NCBI RefSeq assembly: GCF_050624435.1
Contig: NC_134534.1
Span: forward strand, 71,261,501 to 71,325,500
Direction of reading: 5' to 3'
Origin: Tenrec ecaudatus
Taxonomy: Eukaryota > Chordata > Mammalia > Afrosoricida > Tenrecidae
Length of the DNA stretch: 64,000 bases
The notes under the pieces are model-generated. The model saw only the letters and a program-made list of their open reading frames with translations, ran no database searches and was not told the origin of the DNA. Each line of letters opens with the position of its first letter. Positions within the stretch are counted from its first letter, which is position 1. Both the position numbers and the translations under genes were made by a program. This document shows, piece by piece, positions 46,360 through 58,262 of the stretch.

Positions 46360-46475
46360 ATGAAGTTGCTTGGAAAGCCCAGGGACCCGACAGCTGCCTT
46401 CCTGCCTCTGTGCTTGCTCTTGATGAAGACCCTGCCACCAGGGCACAGCCACCTTTACAACAACCGCTACGCTGG
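46360..46475 (+). CDS. CPA6: CPA6 exon 1 (first coding exon, carboxypeptidase A6), partial gene
   Basis: Seen: an ATG at 46360 opens a 38-codon reading frame plus two bases, ending at a consensus splice donor (GG|GTAAGT, GT at 46476), so the intron is phase 2 within a glycine codon. The peptide begins [14 protein letters not shown], has a leucine-rich hydrophobic core (about residues 13-25, [11 protein letters not shown]) typical of a signal peptide, and ends [12 protein letters not shown]. Known: this ending and overall pattern match the amino terminus of mammalian CPA6 as I remember it. CPA6 is an M14 metallocarboxypeptidase, secreted as a zymogen and bound to extracellular matrix; it removes bulky hydrophobic C-terminal residues, and human variants are linked to seizures. 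The Zn-binding and catalytic residues lie in later exons outside the window. The upstream sequence TCATGA is a weak Kozak context, but no other ATG fits the homology. Identification rests on one short exon but is specific. Confidence 0.87.
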
Positions 46476-48149
46476 GTAAGTGGGGGGTCTTTTAAGATCG
46501 CCTCGGCTTTTATGTGAAGGAAGGGACTGGCTTGCTCCTGAATGTGTCTCTCGCTTTTTCTGCTCTGTGGTCTCGGCGTGACACTGCACACGCTCCTGGT
46601 CAGTTGAATGAAATTGACACACAGTCCTGCTCTGCTTCTCTGATGTGGCTCACGGGGGTATGCAGCGGGTGCACATCTGCCTGAAGAGACGTTTTAGATT
46701 GATGGTGTGTCAACCTCAGTTGTGGATCGGATGTTGAATGGCAGGCTGTCTCTGGAGCTGTTGTGGCCAGTCTTTGCAGTTTTTATCTGCTTTGGTAGAT
46801 GAGCAGCTTCAAGGATTCTGTTGTACCATGCGAATGATATAAAAGACCTGCGACGTAGCTCTGTGTAAACTCCACTGAAGCGACCTGAAAACCAAATCTC
46901 TTTTGGAATTATAATGCATAAGCAGTGGGCTGGACTCCACCAATGATTAATTTAAGGGCTGTGTGTGTGTGTGTGCACGTGTGTGTAAAGTGCTTGTTAG
47001 TCTGTAGAATAGTTGTTAGAAAGGTTTTTCAGATCTGAGAAATACGAATGATTCAACCCAAAATAAACAAAATTCAAGTGACCAAGACTAAAATTGTCAG
47101 TCTCATTCCAAAGGAGAAACACAGAACAGAATAAGAATGCCTTTCTCCCCTGTTAGGTAGCATGTGTTGTGAGTGCCTTTTAGAGGACACTTAGGCTGAG
47201 TGTGAGGCCACGTGTTACTTAGCACATTCTGAAGGCTTGCTAGGGTATAGACAGCTTGTATTTTGGAGCAGTTTCAGGGTGTCACTCTTTGAATCTGGAA
47301 ATGATGGCATGCCTGCGTTGTAGACCTGGAAAACCCTTAAGTACTTCCTCCGATTCAATCTGTCCATTTTATGAAGGACATCCAGTAGCTTCAATCTTTT
47401 TAAATAGTCTACTATTATCCAATAATTACCAGTGGAGGGACATTTTCATATAGATTTGAATTGTGACCAAGATATGTTCAGTGCCGTAAAATAAAGTGGT
47501 TCTTACTAAAAATAGGGTACAGACCATTGGTGTAACCCGCTCCTTTCTCTTTTAAAGAATGGAGGCACTGCCTTTAGGGCTTTCTTAAAGGCTCAGCCTC
47601 CAGAACAACATGGAAGAGCATTTGCTCAGTCTTAGGGGATGTTCAACGGAGGTGGAGGTGATGCCACAAGCAGGGACAATAGATGGTGGTGTGATGCTAA
47701 CTTTTGTCACCCTGGCATTCCCAGGAGCAACAGGAGGAGGTGGTTATGTGAAGGCTGCCATTTGGCCTCAGTCACACAGGGGATGGGCTTTACAGTCAGA
47801 TGCCTTGCCACCCCCTGGAGATTTCCGGCAGGAAGCCAGTGTTTAGTGGCTGCTGACGCTGGTTAAGCTTGTGGAAGGCTTTGTTCTCATTCTCCTCCCC
47901 AACATCAAGTTCCATGATAAACATATATTCACAGATTGACATGCTTCCCAGTGACATAGGACCTCACTCCGCCATCCAGCTGCTGCTCAGTCCATAATTA
48001 CTTCTGTGTGGGGTGCTCCTTGATTATAAGTTGCCAGGACTGCTTCAGCTGAGCAGGTGTGAGCCGTTTCCTAAGGCACCACTTAGCAGATGTAATGAGT
48101 CCAATAGCAATACCTTTGTTCTTATAGAATTTGCAGCTACTGGAACCCT

Positions 48150-48345
48150 TGTAGGAAGGCCTGGTGGCACAGTGGATAAAGTGCTCAATTGCTAGCTAGG
48201 TTAGTGGTCTAAACCTGCCAGCCACTCAATGACCAAAAGATGTTGGAGACGGCTTCCCTGAAGATTTGTAGTCTTGGAAACTCTTCGCACGTTTATTTTG
48301 TCATCTGTAGGGTTGCGGTGAGTCTAAATGATCTGGATGGATTTG
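48150..48345 (+). mobile_element. AfroSINE
   Basis: AGGCCTGGTGGCACAGTGGA, GGTTAGTGGTCTAAACCTGC, then GGTTGCGGTGAGTCTAAATG. Confidence 0.8.
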
Positions 48346-49154
48346 GATGGGACTTCTTTAGAGGAAGTTACATTACCTCACCTTCTCCTCTGTGCAGCAA
48401 AGGTAGTAATTGCCATTTTCTCATTGGCTGTTGCATAAATGATCAGATGTCTGAAAGTCAGAAGAAGAAGAAGAAAGGAGGGGGAAATGACCAAGCAATG
48501 ACAGGCTGGTGAGGGGAGTATTGCTTGTCTAACACAGTGAAAGCATGGCGCTCCTTTAAAATCAGCCCTGCTTTTCTGAGCCCACTCATGATCAAAACTG
48601 GAGAATTCCAATTTATCACCATCAGCTGTGTGTCCTTCTCGCTCCTAGGAAGACAGAAATGCGGCTCAGGTCTGGGAGTATTTTGCTCTATTTACTCAAA
48701 AACTACTTCCTTTAAGTCAAGCTTTTCAACCAGCCAAAATCTTGTGGGAAGACATATTTGAATAGTATCCCGTTTGTTTCACTGACCTTTGCCCTTTCAA
48801 ATTTATCATTCTAAACCACCTTGTTTTTATACCTTAAGGAATTTGTTCTGCTTTTGTTGGCCACAATGATGGAGCAGACCCCTTTCTGACAAGTTTATGA
48901 AAGCATTTTTGTAGGCCTTGGTGCTGTCTCATACTATAGGACAATCATCTGCAAAATGTGGAGCCTGAACACTCAGCAACAAGCATGCTTCCTGAAAACT
49001 GTTAATGAGCCTTCATCTTCTTTATATATAATAATTGTATTGAAAGGATATAATAGCTTTTCTAACAATTGTATAGTAGGTGTTTAGAAAATGTCAAATT
49101 TACAAAGTATCTGCTATTAAAAGTAAGATGGTCAAACCTAGAATATGAACATGC

Positions 49155-49370
49155 ATAGAAATCAAAATTTACCAGTGGTTACCAGAGGTGAGCGGAAGGG
49201 GACAAAAGAGCATTATCACTTAAGGATACAGACTTTCTGTAAGGGTGGTGGGGCAATCCAGAAATGGATCATGACAATAGTTGCCCATGGTTAATATGAC
49301 TTATGTCAATGAATATGGTTTGAATGGCAAACTTTTGCTTTATATATTTTACCACAATAAAAACACATCT
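49155..49370 (+). mobile_element. ancient L1M-type LINE 3' end, sense
   Basis: ACCAGTGGTTACCAGAGGTG, TCCAGAAATGGATCATGACA, TTTTACCACAATAAAAACAC are the classic L1M 3' terminus in order. Confidence 0.8.
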
Positions 49371-49464
49371 TGGGGGGGTGGGCTGCATAAAACCGACAAG
49401 GAAAATTCAATGACAAAAGCTGTACCTTCTGGGTGGCTTTATTAAATTACACATGTAAACTAAA

Positions 49465-49652
49465 ATCCAAACTCACTGCCATCGAGTCGATTCCAACTCA
49501 CAGGGACTTTCTAGGACAGAGTAGAGCTGCTCCCTAGGGTTTCCAAGACTGTAAATCTTCACGGGAACAGCCACGCTAAGTGGCTGATGGGTTTGACTTC
49601 CTGACCTGGTAGATAGCAACACAACACGTAACCTGCAGCGCCCCAGACCTCC
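49465..49652 (-). mobile_element. AfroSINE, antisense
   Basis: CACTGCCATCGAGTCGATTC, GGACAGAGTAGAGCTGCTCC, TAGGGTTTCCAAGACTGTAA, then TGACCTGGTAGATAGCAAC. One of the best preserved copies. Confidence 0.9.
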
Positions 49653-50044
49653 TTACACACATACAAGAGAGGTTTGAAAATCCACAGAAAATGAACTAAG
49701 GACAGGGTGGAACACAACTAGACTTGAAGAGTTATTTTTCGTTACTCTGCTGTTGGAAGCCTGTAGAGGCTACAAATGGAAGTCAAAAATGTCAATGACT
49801 GAGGCTCCCGCACCTGCAAGCATCTGCCTGTTTTCTCCATTTGCCTCATCTCCTTGTAATCTTGCAAGCAGACTGACTTGTTTCTTATACTGTGATATCT
49901 GAGGACAAAGAATAATACCTGCTGGCATGAAATTATGATAATTATATGACAATAATGATTTCAGTGCTGGAAGAAAGAGATCTAAGACAGTGTAGCCAGA
50001 AAATCTAAGAGGGCCAAAGCATTGAAATGGTTATGGTTTGATTA

Positions 50045-51560
50045 TAATTAAGAACTAAAGGTACTGAAGGAAGAAGTTCAAGCTTAACTGAAAGCATTAG
50101 CCAAAATAAGTTGCCAGGAATTGGTGGTACACTAATTAATATCTTTCAACAAACTGACAAAGCACGGAAAGCACTCATTTGCCGTTGTCAAGAAATTTGG
50201 AAGACAGTTACCTGTTCCACTGACTGGATGTGGTCCATCATTTTGCTCATTCCAAAGAAAGGTGACTCAACAGAATATGGAAATTATCAAACAACACAAT
50301 TAATGTCAATTTATGAATGTAAAAGTTGCTGAAGATAATTCAGCTACAGTTGCAGTAAAGCAACATGCAGCTGTCAGAAATTCAAGCCACTTTAGAAGCG
50401 GATGTGGCATGAGGAATATCACTGCTGACGTCAGCCAGAGCTTGGCCGAAAGCAGGGATGACTAGAAAGATGTTTATGTGTGTTATGTCGACAGTGCAAA
50501 GGCATTTGACTGTGGATAGTAACAAATAACAGACAGCACTAAAAAGAATGAGAATTCCAGAGGATGTTAGTATGCTCCTGCAAAATCGGTTCATGGACCA
50601 AGAGATCGTTGTTCTGACAAGAAGATGCTCCATGGTTTAAAAACAGAAAAGGCGTGCATCCTGATGATATCCATCCATCAGTATCCATCCATCATACTTC
50701 TCTAATTTGTTTGCTGAGCAAAGAACTCAAGAAGATACACTACATAAAGAAGCAGGTGGCATCAGGATTGGAAGAAGGCTTAGTAACAACCTGCCATGTG
50801 CAGAGGACAAAACCTTACTTGGTGAAAGGGAAGAAGTGAAGCACTGAGTTATGACAATCAGAGATTGAAGCCTTCAGTATGGATTACACCTCAATGAAAG
50901 GAAAACCCAAATCCTCACAACAGAATCAAAAGGCATCATGATGGAGAAAAGATTGAAGTTGTTGGGTTCTTCATTTTGCCTCAATCCACCACCAATGCTC
51001 ATGAAAGCAGCATTGAGAAATCAATGTACTGTGTTGGACAAATCTCTTGCACAAACCCTGTTTAAACTGTTGAGCAGCAAGGGTCTCACGATGAGGAGTA
51101 AGGTGCCTTGGTATTTTCAATTGCTTCTTATGCATTGAAAGTTGGACAATATAGAAGGAAGACCACGGGCGAATTAATGCATTTAAATTAGTTGTTGGCA
51201 ATGAATATTGAAAGTACCATGGATCTTCTGATCAGAAGAACAAATAAATTTGTCTTGGAAGAAGTTCCACCAAAATGCTACTTAGGAGCAAGGATGGGGA
51301 TTCTTCATCCCACAGGTTTTAGACATGTCTAAATCTCCTGATTAAGACAAATAAGGAGAGATCAGCCCCTGGAAAAGTATATCAAGCTTGGTAAAGTAGA
51401 GAGTCAGTGAAAGTAGAGGAAATCCCTTAATTATATGGATTGACACAGTGGTTGCAGCAATGAGTTCAATAACAACAATTGTGATGCTGGCCCAGAAGCA
51501 GGCAGTGTTTCATGCTGTTGCATTTAGAGTTTTTATGAGTCAATGAGTTAGTAGTGAGGA
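50045..51560 (+). mobile_element. RTE/BovB-like LINE, sense, 5' truncated
   Basis: It starts GTACTGAAGGAAGAAGTTCA inside the ORF. The frame at 50111-50332 reads LLIPKKGDSTEYGNYQTTQL, an RTE reverse-transcriptase block. It runs through the remainder of the ORF in broken frames to the 3' region (TTGACACAGTGGTTGCAGCA, TTTTTATGAGTCAATGAG). Inactive. Confidence 0.85.
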
Positions 51561-51604
51561 TTAAATGCAATAGCATTGTTGGTAGCACATATTAAGCCCT
51601 TAAC

Positions 51605-51822
51605 CAAACTCCCATCTCACAGTCATCAAGTTGATTCCATCGCCCGTAGTTGCCCTTACAGGACAGAGCAGAACTAATTCCCCTTTGGGTTTCAAATGCT
51701 GTAAATCTTTCCTGGAGTAGAAAGCCTGATCTTTCTCCTATAGAGTGAATGATAGTTTCAACCTACTGACCTTATAGTTAGCAACACAAAATCTAATTCA
51801 CTATGCCACCAAAACGCCCTAA
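51605..51822 (-). mobile_element. AfroSINE, antisense (left of an inverted pair)
   Basis: CACAGTCATCAAGTTGATTC, GGACAGAGCAGAACTAATTC, GTAGAAAGCCTGATCTTTCT, CACTATGCCACCAAAACG. Confidence 0.85.
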
Positions 51823-51829
51823 GCAACTA

Positions 51830-52030
51830 ACAGGGGCTGGTGGCAGAGTGGGTCAGGAGTTGGACTCGAGCTGCAAGGGAAGCAGTTTGAAACTGCCAGC
51901 TGCTTTTTGAGAAAAAGCTGAGGCTTTCAGCTCCCTGAGAGTTACAGTCTCAGAAACCCACAAGGGCCACTTTTATTCTGTCTTACTCTGTGAGTCAGAA
52001 TCCACTAGATGGCCCTGATTTTTTAAAATA
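51830..52030 (+). mobile_element. AfroSINE, sense (right of an inverted pair)
   Basis: GGGGCTGGTGGCAGAGTGGG, CTGAGAGTTACAGTCTCAGA, CTGTGAGTCAGAATCCACTA. The head faces the head of the antisense copy with about 10 bp between. Confidence 0.85.
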
Positions 52031-52089
52031 GCTAACACATATCAATATGTAATATAAATAAATATCTGTTAACAGATTGATAAGTCCCT

Positions 52090-52235
52090 CCGGACCTTAG
52101 AAATGTTAGGTATTCTCATTTTCCAGATAAACTAACTGAGGTAACCCATTCAGAAGAAACTAACTCTCACACAGAGTAAAGGGCACAGAATGGATTCCAA
52201 CCCAGTCTGTCTGGCCCCACATTCTATTAAAGCAA
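52090..52235 (+). mobile_element. MIR SINE (ancient)
   Basis: TTCTCATTTTCCAGATAAAC TAACTGAGG (core of MIR: CATTTTACAGATGAGGAAACTGAGG), then CAACCCAGTCTGTCTGGC. Confidence 0.7.
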
Positions 52236-52644
52236 AGAATAGCTTTAAAGGAAAATTGAGATTTAATCTTAGGTTGGCACTTGATTTCAGGGCAATAAAT
52301 GAAAGGAGTAGATACTATCTGCAGAGAGAACACTGAACATTGAATCTTGGTCATCTTCCTGAAGGGATGATGAGTCACTGATAGAAAATCATTATTAGAA
52401 AATCAGCCATGATCTACAAAGAATGGAAAATGGATGGTGAAGGAACATTTAAATTTATGTAAAATATAAAAAGTAGAGAGTAGCTATGGTTGTTTTTCAT
52501 TCGTTCATTAATTCAAAAAGTGTTATTTGCATGTTATCTGTATGTTTGCTGAACAATAGAATCAATGTCAGCTGCAAAGAAAAGAGGTCCACCCATAAAA
52601 TACAATGTTAAACTGCTGAACAGTGTCAAAACAGATTCTTTCTC

Positions 52645-52765
52645 TTCTCAGGATTGCCATCAAGTTGATTTTTACCCACTTTAAATGACTTGAAAGGGCA
52701 GAGCAGAACTGACTCTTTGCATTTCTGAGACTAAGTCTTTATTAAAATACACTCCCTCGCAGTGT
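52645..52765 (-). mobile_element. AfroSINE, antisense, 3' part
   Basis: GATTGCCATCAAGTTGATTT, AAGGGCAGAGCAGAACTGAC, TTTCTGAGACTAAGTC. Confidence 0.6.
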
Positions 52766-52789
52766 CTGGTGAGACTACTTCCTCAGGCC

Positions 52790-53078
52790 TCATTGAGTCA
52801 GTTCTGACTCACAGTGACTCTTTGTGAATCAAAACCAAACACTGCCTGGTCCAGCGCCATCTTCACAAGAGTTGCTATGTTAGAGTCCACCATTGCAACC
52901 ACTGTGTCAATCCATCTTGTCAAGGACCATTTGGTTTTGCTGCCCCTCTACCTCAGCCAGCATGATGTCCTTCCCAGGGATGGTCTCCCGGATGCCATGA
53001 CCAAAGGGCCTGAGGCGAAGGCTCTCCCACCCTTGCTTCTGCGCAGTGTTTTGGCTGTCTGCAGGGTCGCAGCATAAA
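52790..53078 (-). mobile_element. RTE/BovB-like LINE 3' end, antisense
   Basis: CATTGAGTCAGTTCTGACTC, ACTGCCTGGTCCAGCGCCAT, ACTGTGTCAATCCATCTTGT, AGCATGATGTCCTTCCCAGG; about 290 bp of the RTE 3' region. Confidence 0.8.
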
Positions 53079-53081
53079 AAG

Positions 53082-53272
53082 CCAGTTGCTGTCCAATCAG
53101 TGCTGCCTCAAGGAGAGGCATGGCTGTTGGGGTAAAATTGCCATTAGAGTTTTCATTGGTCCTAAGCCCATCTCCAGGCCCTTCTTCAAGGGGTTTCGAG
53201 GTGGACTCAAAGCCCCAACCTTTCAGTTAGCGGCTGAACACGCTAACCATTTGTACCACCTACGAACTCAGT
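53082..53272 (-). mobile_element. AfroSINE, antisense
   Basis: CAACCTTTCAGTTAGCGGCT and ACGCTAACCATTTGTACCAC are the complement of the tRNA-like head; the body is decayed. Confidence 0.75.
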
Positions 53273-53274
53273 GA

Positions 53275-55355
53275 AGATGGGTGGAAGAACTCACTATCTC
53301 CAGAAAGAGTGAAAGCAATTCCTTCGATGCCTCGTGGATACTCCTCACTGGTCCTCACGGAGGGCTGGGAAAGCACAGAGGATGGATCTTAGGTGGTAAA
53401 TCCATAGATCAGGATCCCTACAGCTTCCTTCTTCCTCATCCTAGCCCCCATGCTTTTATGTCACAGACAGGCTGCTCCAGTGACTCAGCCCTCTCTCCTT
53501 GGACCACAGGTAGGCTGGAATGTGCAGAGCTGATTTTCAGCATTTGCTCCAGTGTAGTCCACAGCCAACTGGTATGCTCTGCTTAGTCAGAGGATAAGCT
53601 TTGCCACCACCCACCCAGCCCCGCTCCCCATGGTTTGCCCATAAGTTCACTAGTCTGATGTGGAAACAGGATATGGGGATTCTACACCAGACAGGAGACT
53701 TAAAGGATGGGAATTGTTGTGGTGAAATCCTGTAAGCAAAGAGGCTCCAGCTTGGAATGTGACATAGTGATAGGAAGAGGATTCAGGAAACAAAGTGACC
53801 AGGTAGAGCAGAGTCAACCTCCATAATGTCACACTTGTTTTCCTACCTGGCCTCTGGCTGGTCCTACCTCATCTCTTAACAGCAGTTTTCAATTATTCCA
53901 TCTCCTTTCATGGCCTGAATCTTAAGGCATGAACAAGCTGGACTTGCAAGTCTGAGAATGACTGCCGATGTTGCAAGTTAGAGTCCCTTTAAGGTGGATA
54001 GCCACCCATTCTCTGTTTCCCAAGATGGGCCTGGCTTCCTGGACTGTCCCCAGGCACACCTGCTCTGCTGTAATTTGATCCTGAGAAGGGTCCTGGCTAC
54101 CACTATAACTTGTGAGTTTGGCCTATTTTTTCTTGCTTGCTTCTTTAATGAGCTTTTACTCCACATCTTCAACTATCCTCCTAGTCCGTTCCCAAAGACT
54201 GAATATATCTCTAGTTTCTTCCATTCCTTTAAAGGTTATCCCACCTCTCCTTTCGTCTCCGTTGAGACTGCCAACCACATTCAGGATTTCTCCATCTCTG
54301 CCTGGGTTAATATAATTTCTCCAAACGAAGCTCTTCTGAATCTGAACTTACTAAAGTAAGACATGTATAATGTTACTCGCCGGCTTAAGTACCTATTTTA
54401 ACTCCCTCAAATCTAGAATTCTCCTTTGGCTCCATGGCTTCCAGAATCAGCCTTGGCCTCCTTGTTCCATCTTCTTGGCTCTAAGAGGTGCATTGAATGA
54501 GGTCAGAGAGGCAGACTTTCAGCACTCAGGTCTTTTGACAGACAAAATACCCAGCTCCCATGCATAATAAGATAGCTCACACAAGAAGGGGACATTACGG
54601 CCCACAGATGACAGGATATAGTGAATACTATGTATCTATATTCTGGACATTAGTAGCAATGAAGGAGATATGATGGGTTCTGATTGGTTTTGAATCATTT
54701 TACACCAGTTTTCCAGTGCCTGCTAGAAGAACTTCTTTAGTCCTTGCCTCATAGAATGCTTTTCATTTTCCTTAGGCACCAGTTCAAAGTACAACCCCTG
54801 AATACTGAGTGTCTCCCAGCTGAGTATGCCAAAGGTCTCCCTGTTCTCAACGTAGTCTGGAGTTGGGACTGTTCGGAACATGCTGCGACCCTTTGCCTAT
54901 CGGACCACTGGCTGATGGATAGTCCATGGGGATATCTTTACCTTTCAAAGACTTCTGGGTCATTTTCTCCTTGGAGCCCAATCTGATCATGTATTCGTTG
55001 TTTTCCCAAGCCAGTACACTTTCTGGGTAATTCCATTAAGCGGGCTGACTTCCACTCCTTGAAAGAGTGGTTGAAGGTATGGATGTTTCAAAAATTCACA
55101 GCCAGTATTGAGTAGGTTTCCCTGCTTTGGTAAATGGAATTACTGAATAGAAAGTGAGGATTCAAATTTGGAGTCTTCCTCATGATCATCAGTAGCTAAC
55201 TGGTTTACAGTATTAAAACCACAAAGTAAAAGCCTCCTCTGTTTATCTCTAGAAGGAGCCCTGACAGAGGATTGAGTAAGCCCACCACGACTAAACAGAG
55301 AGTTCAGTGGCTTGCATCTACCAGCTGTTCCACACGACGTCATTGGGGCCCTCTG
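53275..55355. other. CPA6 intron, no recognised element
   Basis: About 2 kb of ordinary composition. The 121-codon + frame at 53994-54359 has no recognised homology and no splice context I trust. The pyrimidine-rich 54150-54480 could be an old L2-like repeat. Confidence 0.4.
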
Positions 55356-55359
55356 CTTC

Positions 55360-57110
55360 CCTAATGGGTTGTTGTTGTTAAGTGTCGTTGAGTCACTGCT
55401 GAGTCATCATGAGCTGATGGACCACAGCAGGAAGCTTCGCTCTGTCCTGTGTCATCCTCACAGTTGTTCCTGCGTTTCAGCCATGGTTCCAGTGTCTATG
55501 TCAATCCATTTTGTTAAGGGCTGTTCTCTGTTTTGCTGTCCAAACATGGTGTTCTTCTTCAGGGACGGATCCATCTTGATGACATGGCCAAAGAAACTGA
55601 GACTAATTCTTGCCACCTTTTCTTCTAAGGTACTTTCTGGATGTACATCATCCAGCACAGCTATGTTTGGTCTCCTGGCAGTCCATAGTATATCTAATAT
55701 TTAACATATCTAACTTACCAACCCTTTAATTCAAAGGTATCAGTTCTTCTCCAGTCTTCCATATACATCGTCCAACTTTTGCACACATTTAAGACAGTTG
55801 AAAATACCTGTGCTTGTATTACATGCACTTTAGTTGATACCTTTGTTCTGAAGCACTTCAGAGGGGTATTCTGCAGCAGATTTTTCCAATGCAATATGTT
55901 TTTATTTTTTGCTTTGATTTGATTTCTTAACCGCTACTTTCATAAATGTTGACCGGTTACCCAAGTAAAATGAAATGCTTGGCAAATTTGATCTTGTCTC
56001 CATTGCTCATGACTTTGCTTATTGGAGCAGTGGTGAGAATTACCTTGCCTCAGTGCTAAGGTGGCTGTAGTCTTTGATTTTAATATTTCAGTGCTATGCA
56101 TCTCTCTTTAGCAAGCAAGGTTTAATTATCTGCATTTTATAGGTTGCTAATGAGCCTTTCTCCAATTCATTTTTCGGCATAGCCCTGCTTTTCAGCATTT
56201 TCACTCAGCACACAGGTTGAGTAAATTTGGTGAAAGGGTGCAATTTCCTCAGTTTAGACCTCATGATACCCCTTTGTCCTGTTCAAACAACTGCCTTTGG
56301 GTCTATGGACAGTCTCCCCATGATTGACAGTTCTGGAGTGCTCATTCTTTGAAATGTTTTCCATAGTTTATTATGACCCACATAGCTGAATGCCATTGCA
56401 TAGCCAATAAAACTCAGGCAAGTAAACAACATTCTGGTACTTTCTGTTTTCAGCCAACACTCATCTGATATCAGCGATTAAAGCCTTCATTCCACATCCT
56501 CTTCTCAATCTGGCTTGGGTTTCTGGTAGTTCCTTATCCATGTACTGCAGAAACCACATTCTAATATTTTTGAGAAATTTTAATTTCATGTAATGTTCAT
56601 ATTGTTTGATAATTTACACATTATTTGGTCACCTTTCTTTGGAATGAGTGCACAGATATGGATCTCTTCCAGTTGGCTGGCTAAGTAGCTGTCTTCCAAA
56701 TTTCTTGCCATAGACAAATGAGTGCTTCCAGCATGTCATCCATTTATTGAAACATCTCAGTTGGTATTCTGTGAATGTCTGGAGCCTTTTTTTAATCTAA
56801 AATCTTCAGTGCAGGTTGGATTTCTTCCTTGAATACCACCTATTCTTATTATATGCTACCCACTGAAATGGTTGAGCATCAATCAATTCTTTTTGGCATA
56901 GTGACTCTGTGTATGTCTTCCATCTTCTTTCGATTCTTCCTGCCTCACTCAACATTCTCCCACAGAAGCTTTCAATACTGAAACTTGAGGCTTGAATGTT
57001 TTCTTTAGTTTTGTTTTTCCAGCTTGAGAAATGCCAACTATATTCTTTTCCCTCTCAGTGTCTGACTCCAGGTAGTGGCAGCCCTTTGAAATCTTCCACT
57101 CACGCTGACA
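55360..57110 (-). mobile_element. RTE/BovB-like LINE, longest copy, antisense
   Basis: In + direction it starts with the complementary tail GGGTTGTTGTTGTTAAGTGT, runs through the ORF 3' half and RT region, and ends within the ORF near TTTGAAATCTTCCACTC at 57095. About 1.75 kb, co-linear with 24400-25850 and 1-855. Numerous stops. The tail (complement AACAACAAC) is the RTE-type terminus. Confidence 0.88.
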
Positions 57111-57111
57111 C

Positions 57112-57238
57112 CAAGGGCTCAAGTAGAAAGAAAATGTTTTGAAAATGATGATGGCAACACATGGACAATAGCGCTTGGCACAATGGATGTGTTGTGATGA
57201 GTTGTACGAGCCCCCAATAAAATGATTTCTTTTTAAAA
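57112..57238 (+). mobile_element. L1 3' end, sense
   Basis: GGGCTCAAGTAGAAAGAAAA, GATGATGGCAACACATGGAC, GTACGAGCCCCCAATAAAAT then T/A-rich. Only about 125 bp, abutting the truncated end of the RTE. Confidence 0.8.
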
Positions 57239-57773
57239 GAGAGAAATCTCTGCTCGGCTCTTTTACTTTGCAGCCAATGTATCTTTAAGATGACCTCTAA
57301 ATGGAAGTGGATCATATCCCAGGTTGTACTTGGCTTGGAAACCCAGCGGGCAGTTCTCCTGGGTCCTGTACTGTCACTGAGTTGGGCAGGACTGAGCAGC
57401 AACAGGGATCTTTTGTTGTTGTCTTTTAAAACTGCCTCTAGGCATTTACTTCTTTCTAATAAAGTAGAAAACCATATGAAACGTTAGGGGTTTGTTCTGA
57501 GAGGCATAGTACATTTACTTTAAAAATTATTTTATTAAAGGCTGAAGCAAATTTTAAAGAGTAGCATTCTTATTTTCAACAAATCACCATCTTGGTTCTC
57601 CTTTTAAGAGCAACTTAAAAACCATATCAGAGTCTTATTTCAGTAATGACATCGTTGACTTGCTTTGCTTTTATTCCTTTGTTGTTATTGTTTTGCTATA
57701 ACAAAGAACACTACATCTCAATTTATTTCTGTCTCAGGTAAAAATCCTAAGCAGAAATGGCTGATTGGTATTG

Positions 57774-57873
57774 CCAGAGTGTCAGACTCCATCTGTTTGG
57801 TAACTCTGCAATAGCCAATCCCCATAGTCCAGAATATGATTCAAGTTGGAGTCTGACATCTCTTGCACTCTGG
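57774..57873. repeat. imperfect inverted repeat (unidentified)
   Basis: CCAGAGTGTCAGACTCCA (57774-57791) is matched by TGGAGTCTGA (57847-57856) and CACTCTGG (57866-57873), the right arm carrying a 9-bp insert. The 55-bp loop lacks a recognised element. It could be a very short DNA transposon or a chance hairpin. Confidence 0.6.
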
Positions 57874-58039
57874 AAATTCAAATGTCACTTCCCACTGACC
57901 TGAATTAGTTTGATAATATTAACTAGTTGAAAGGGAGACTCTGAACTATGATGTTTAATAAGAAGTGAGAGAGCGTGTCAATAAAGAAAAGAGGGGGAAA
58001 GTGACAAATAGGCAAGGAGGGCTAGATATCAGAGAATAT

Positions 58040-58262
58040 TTGCTTGTGATTGATCAGCTCCAATTCATGGCGGCCGTCTGTAAAAGAAAATGAAATATCG
58101 TCTGGTCTCACGTTATCTTCATGTTTGTTGGTGTGTTTGCTTTGCCTCTTGGAGCTAGTGTGTGTGTCAGGCCACCCCACGGAGGGTTTCCCTCATTTCT
58201 CTGACCCTCGACTTTACCAAGCACGATGACTTTTTCTAGTCATTGGCCCAAATAGACTGCAA
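58040..58262 (-). mobile_element. RTE/BovB-like LINE 3' end, antisense, decayed
   Basis: GATCAGCTCCAATTCATGGC, TCTGACCCTCGACTTTACCA and AGCACGATGACTTTTTCTAG match the RTE 3' region seen at 52790 and 59185. Confidence 0.6.

Noticed and set aside
54775..54990. Candidate CPA6 exon 2 after a CTTAG acceptor-like site
   Set aside because: The translated sequence does not resemble the expected CPA6 propeptide in any frame.
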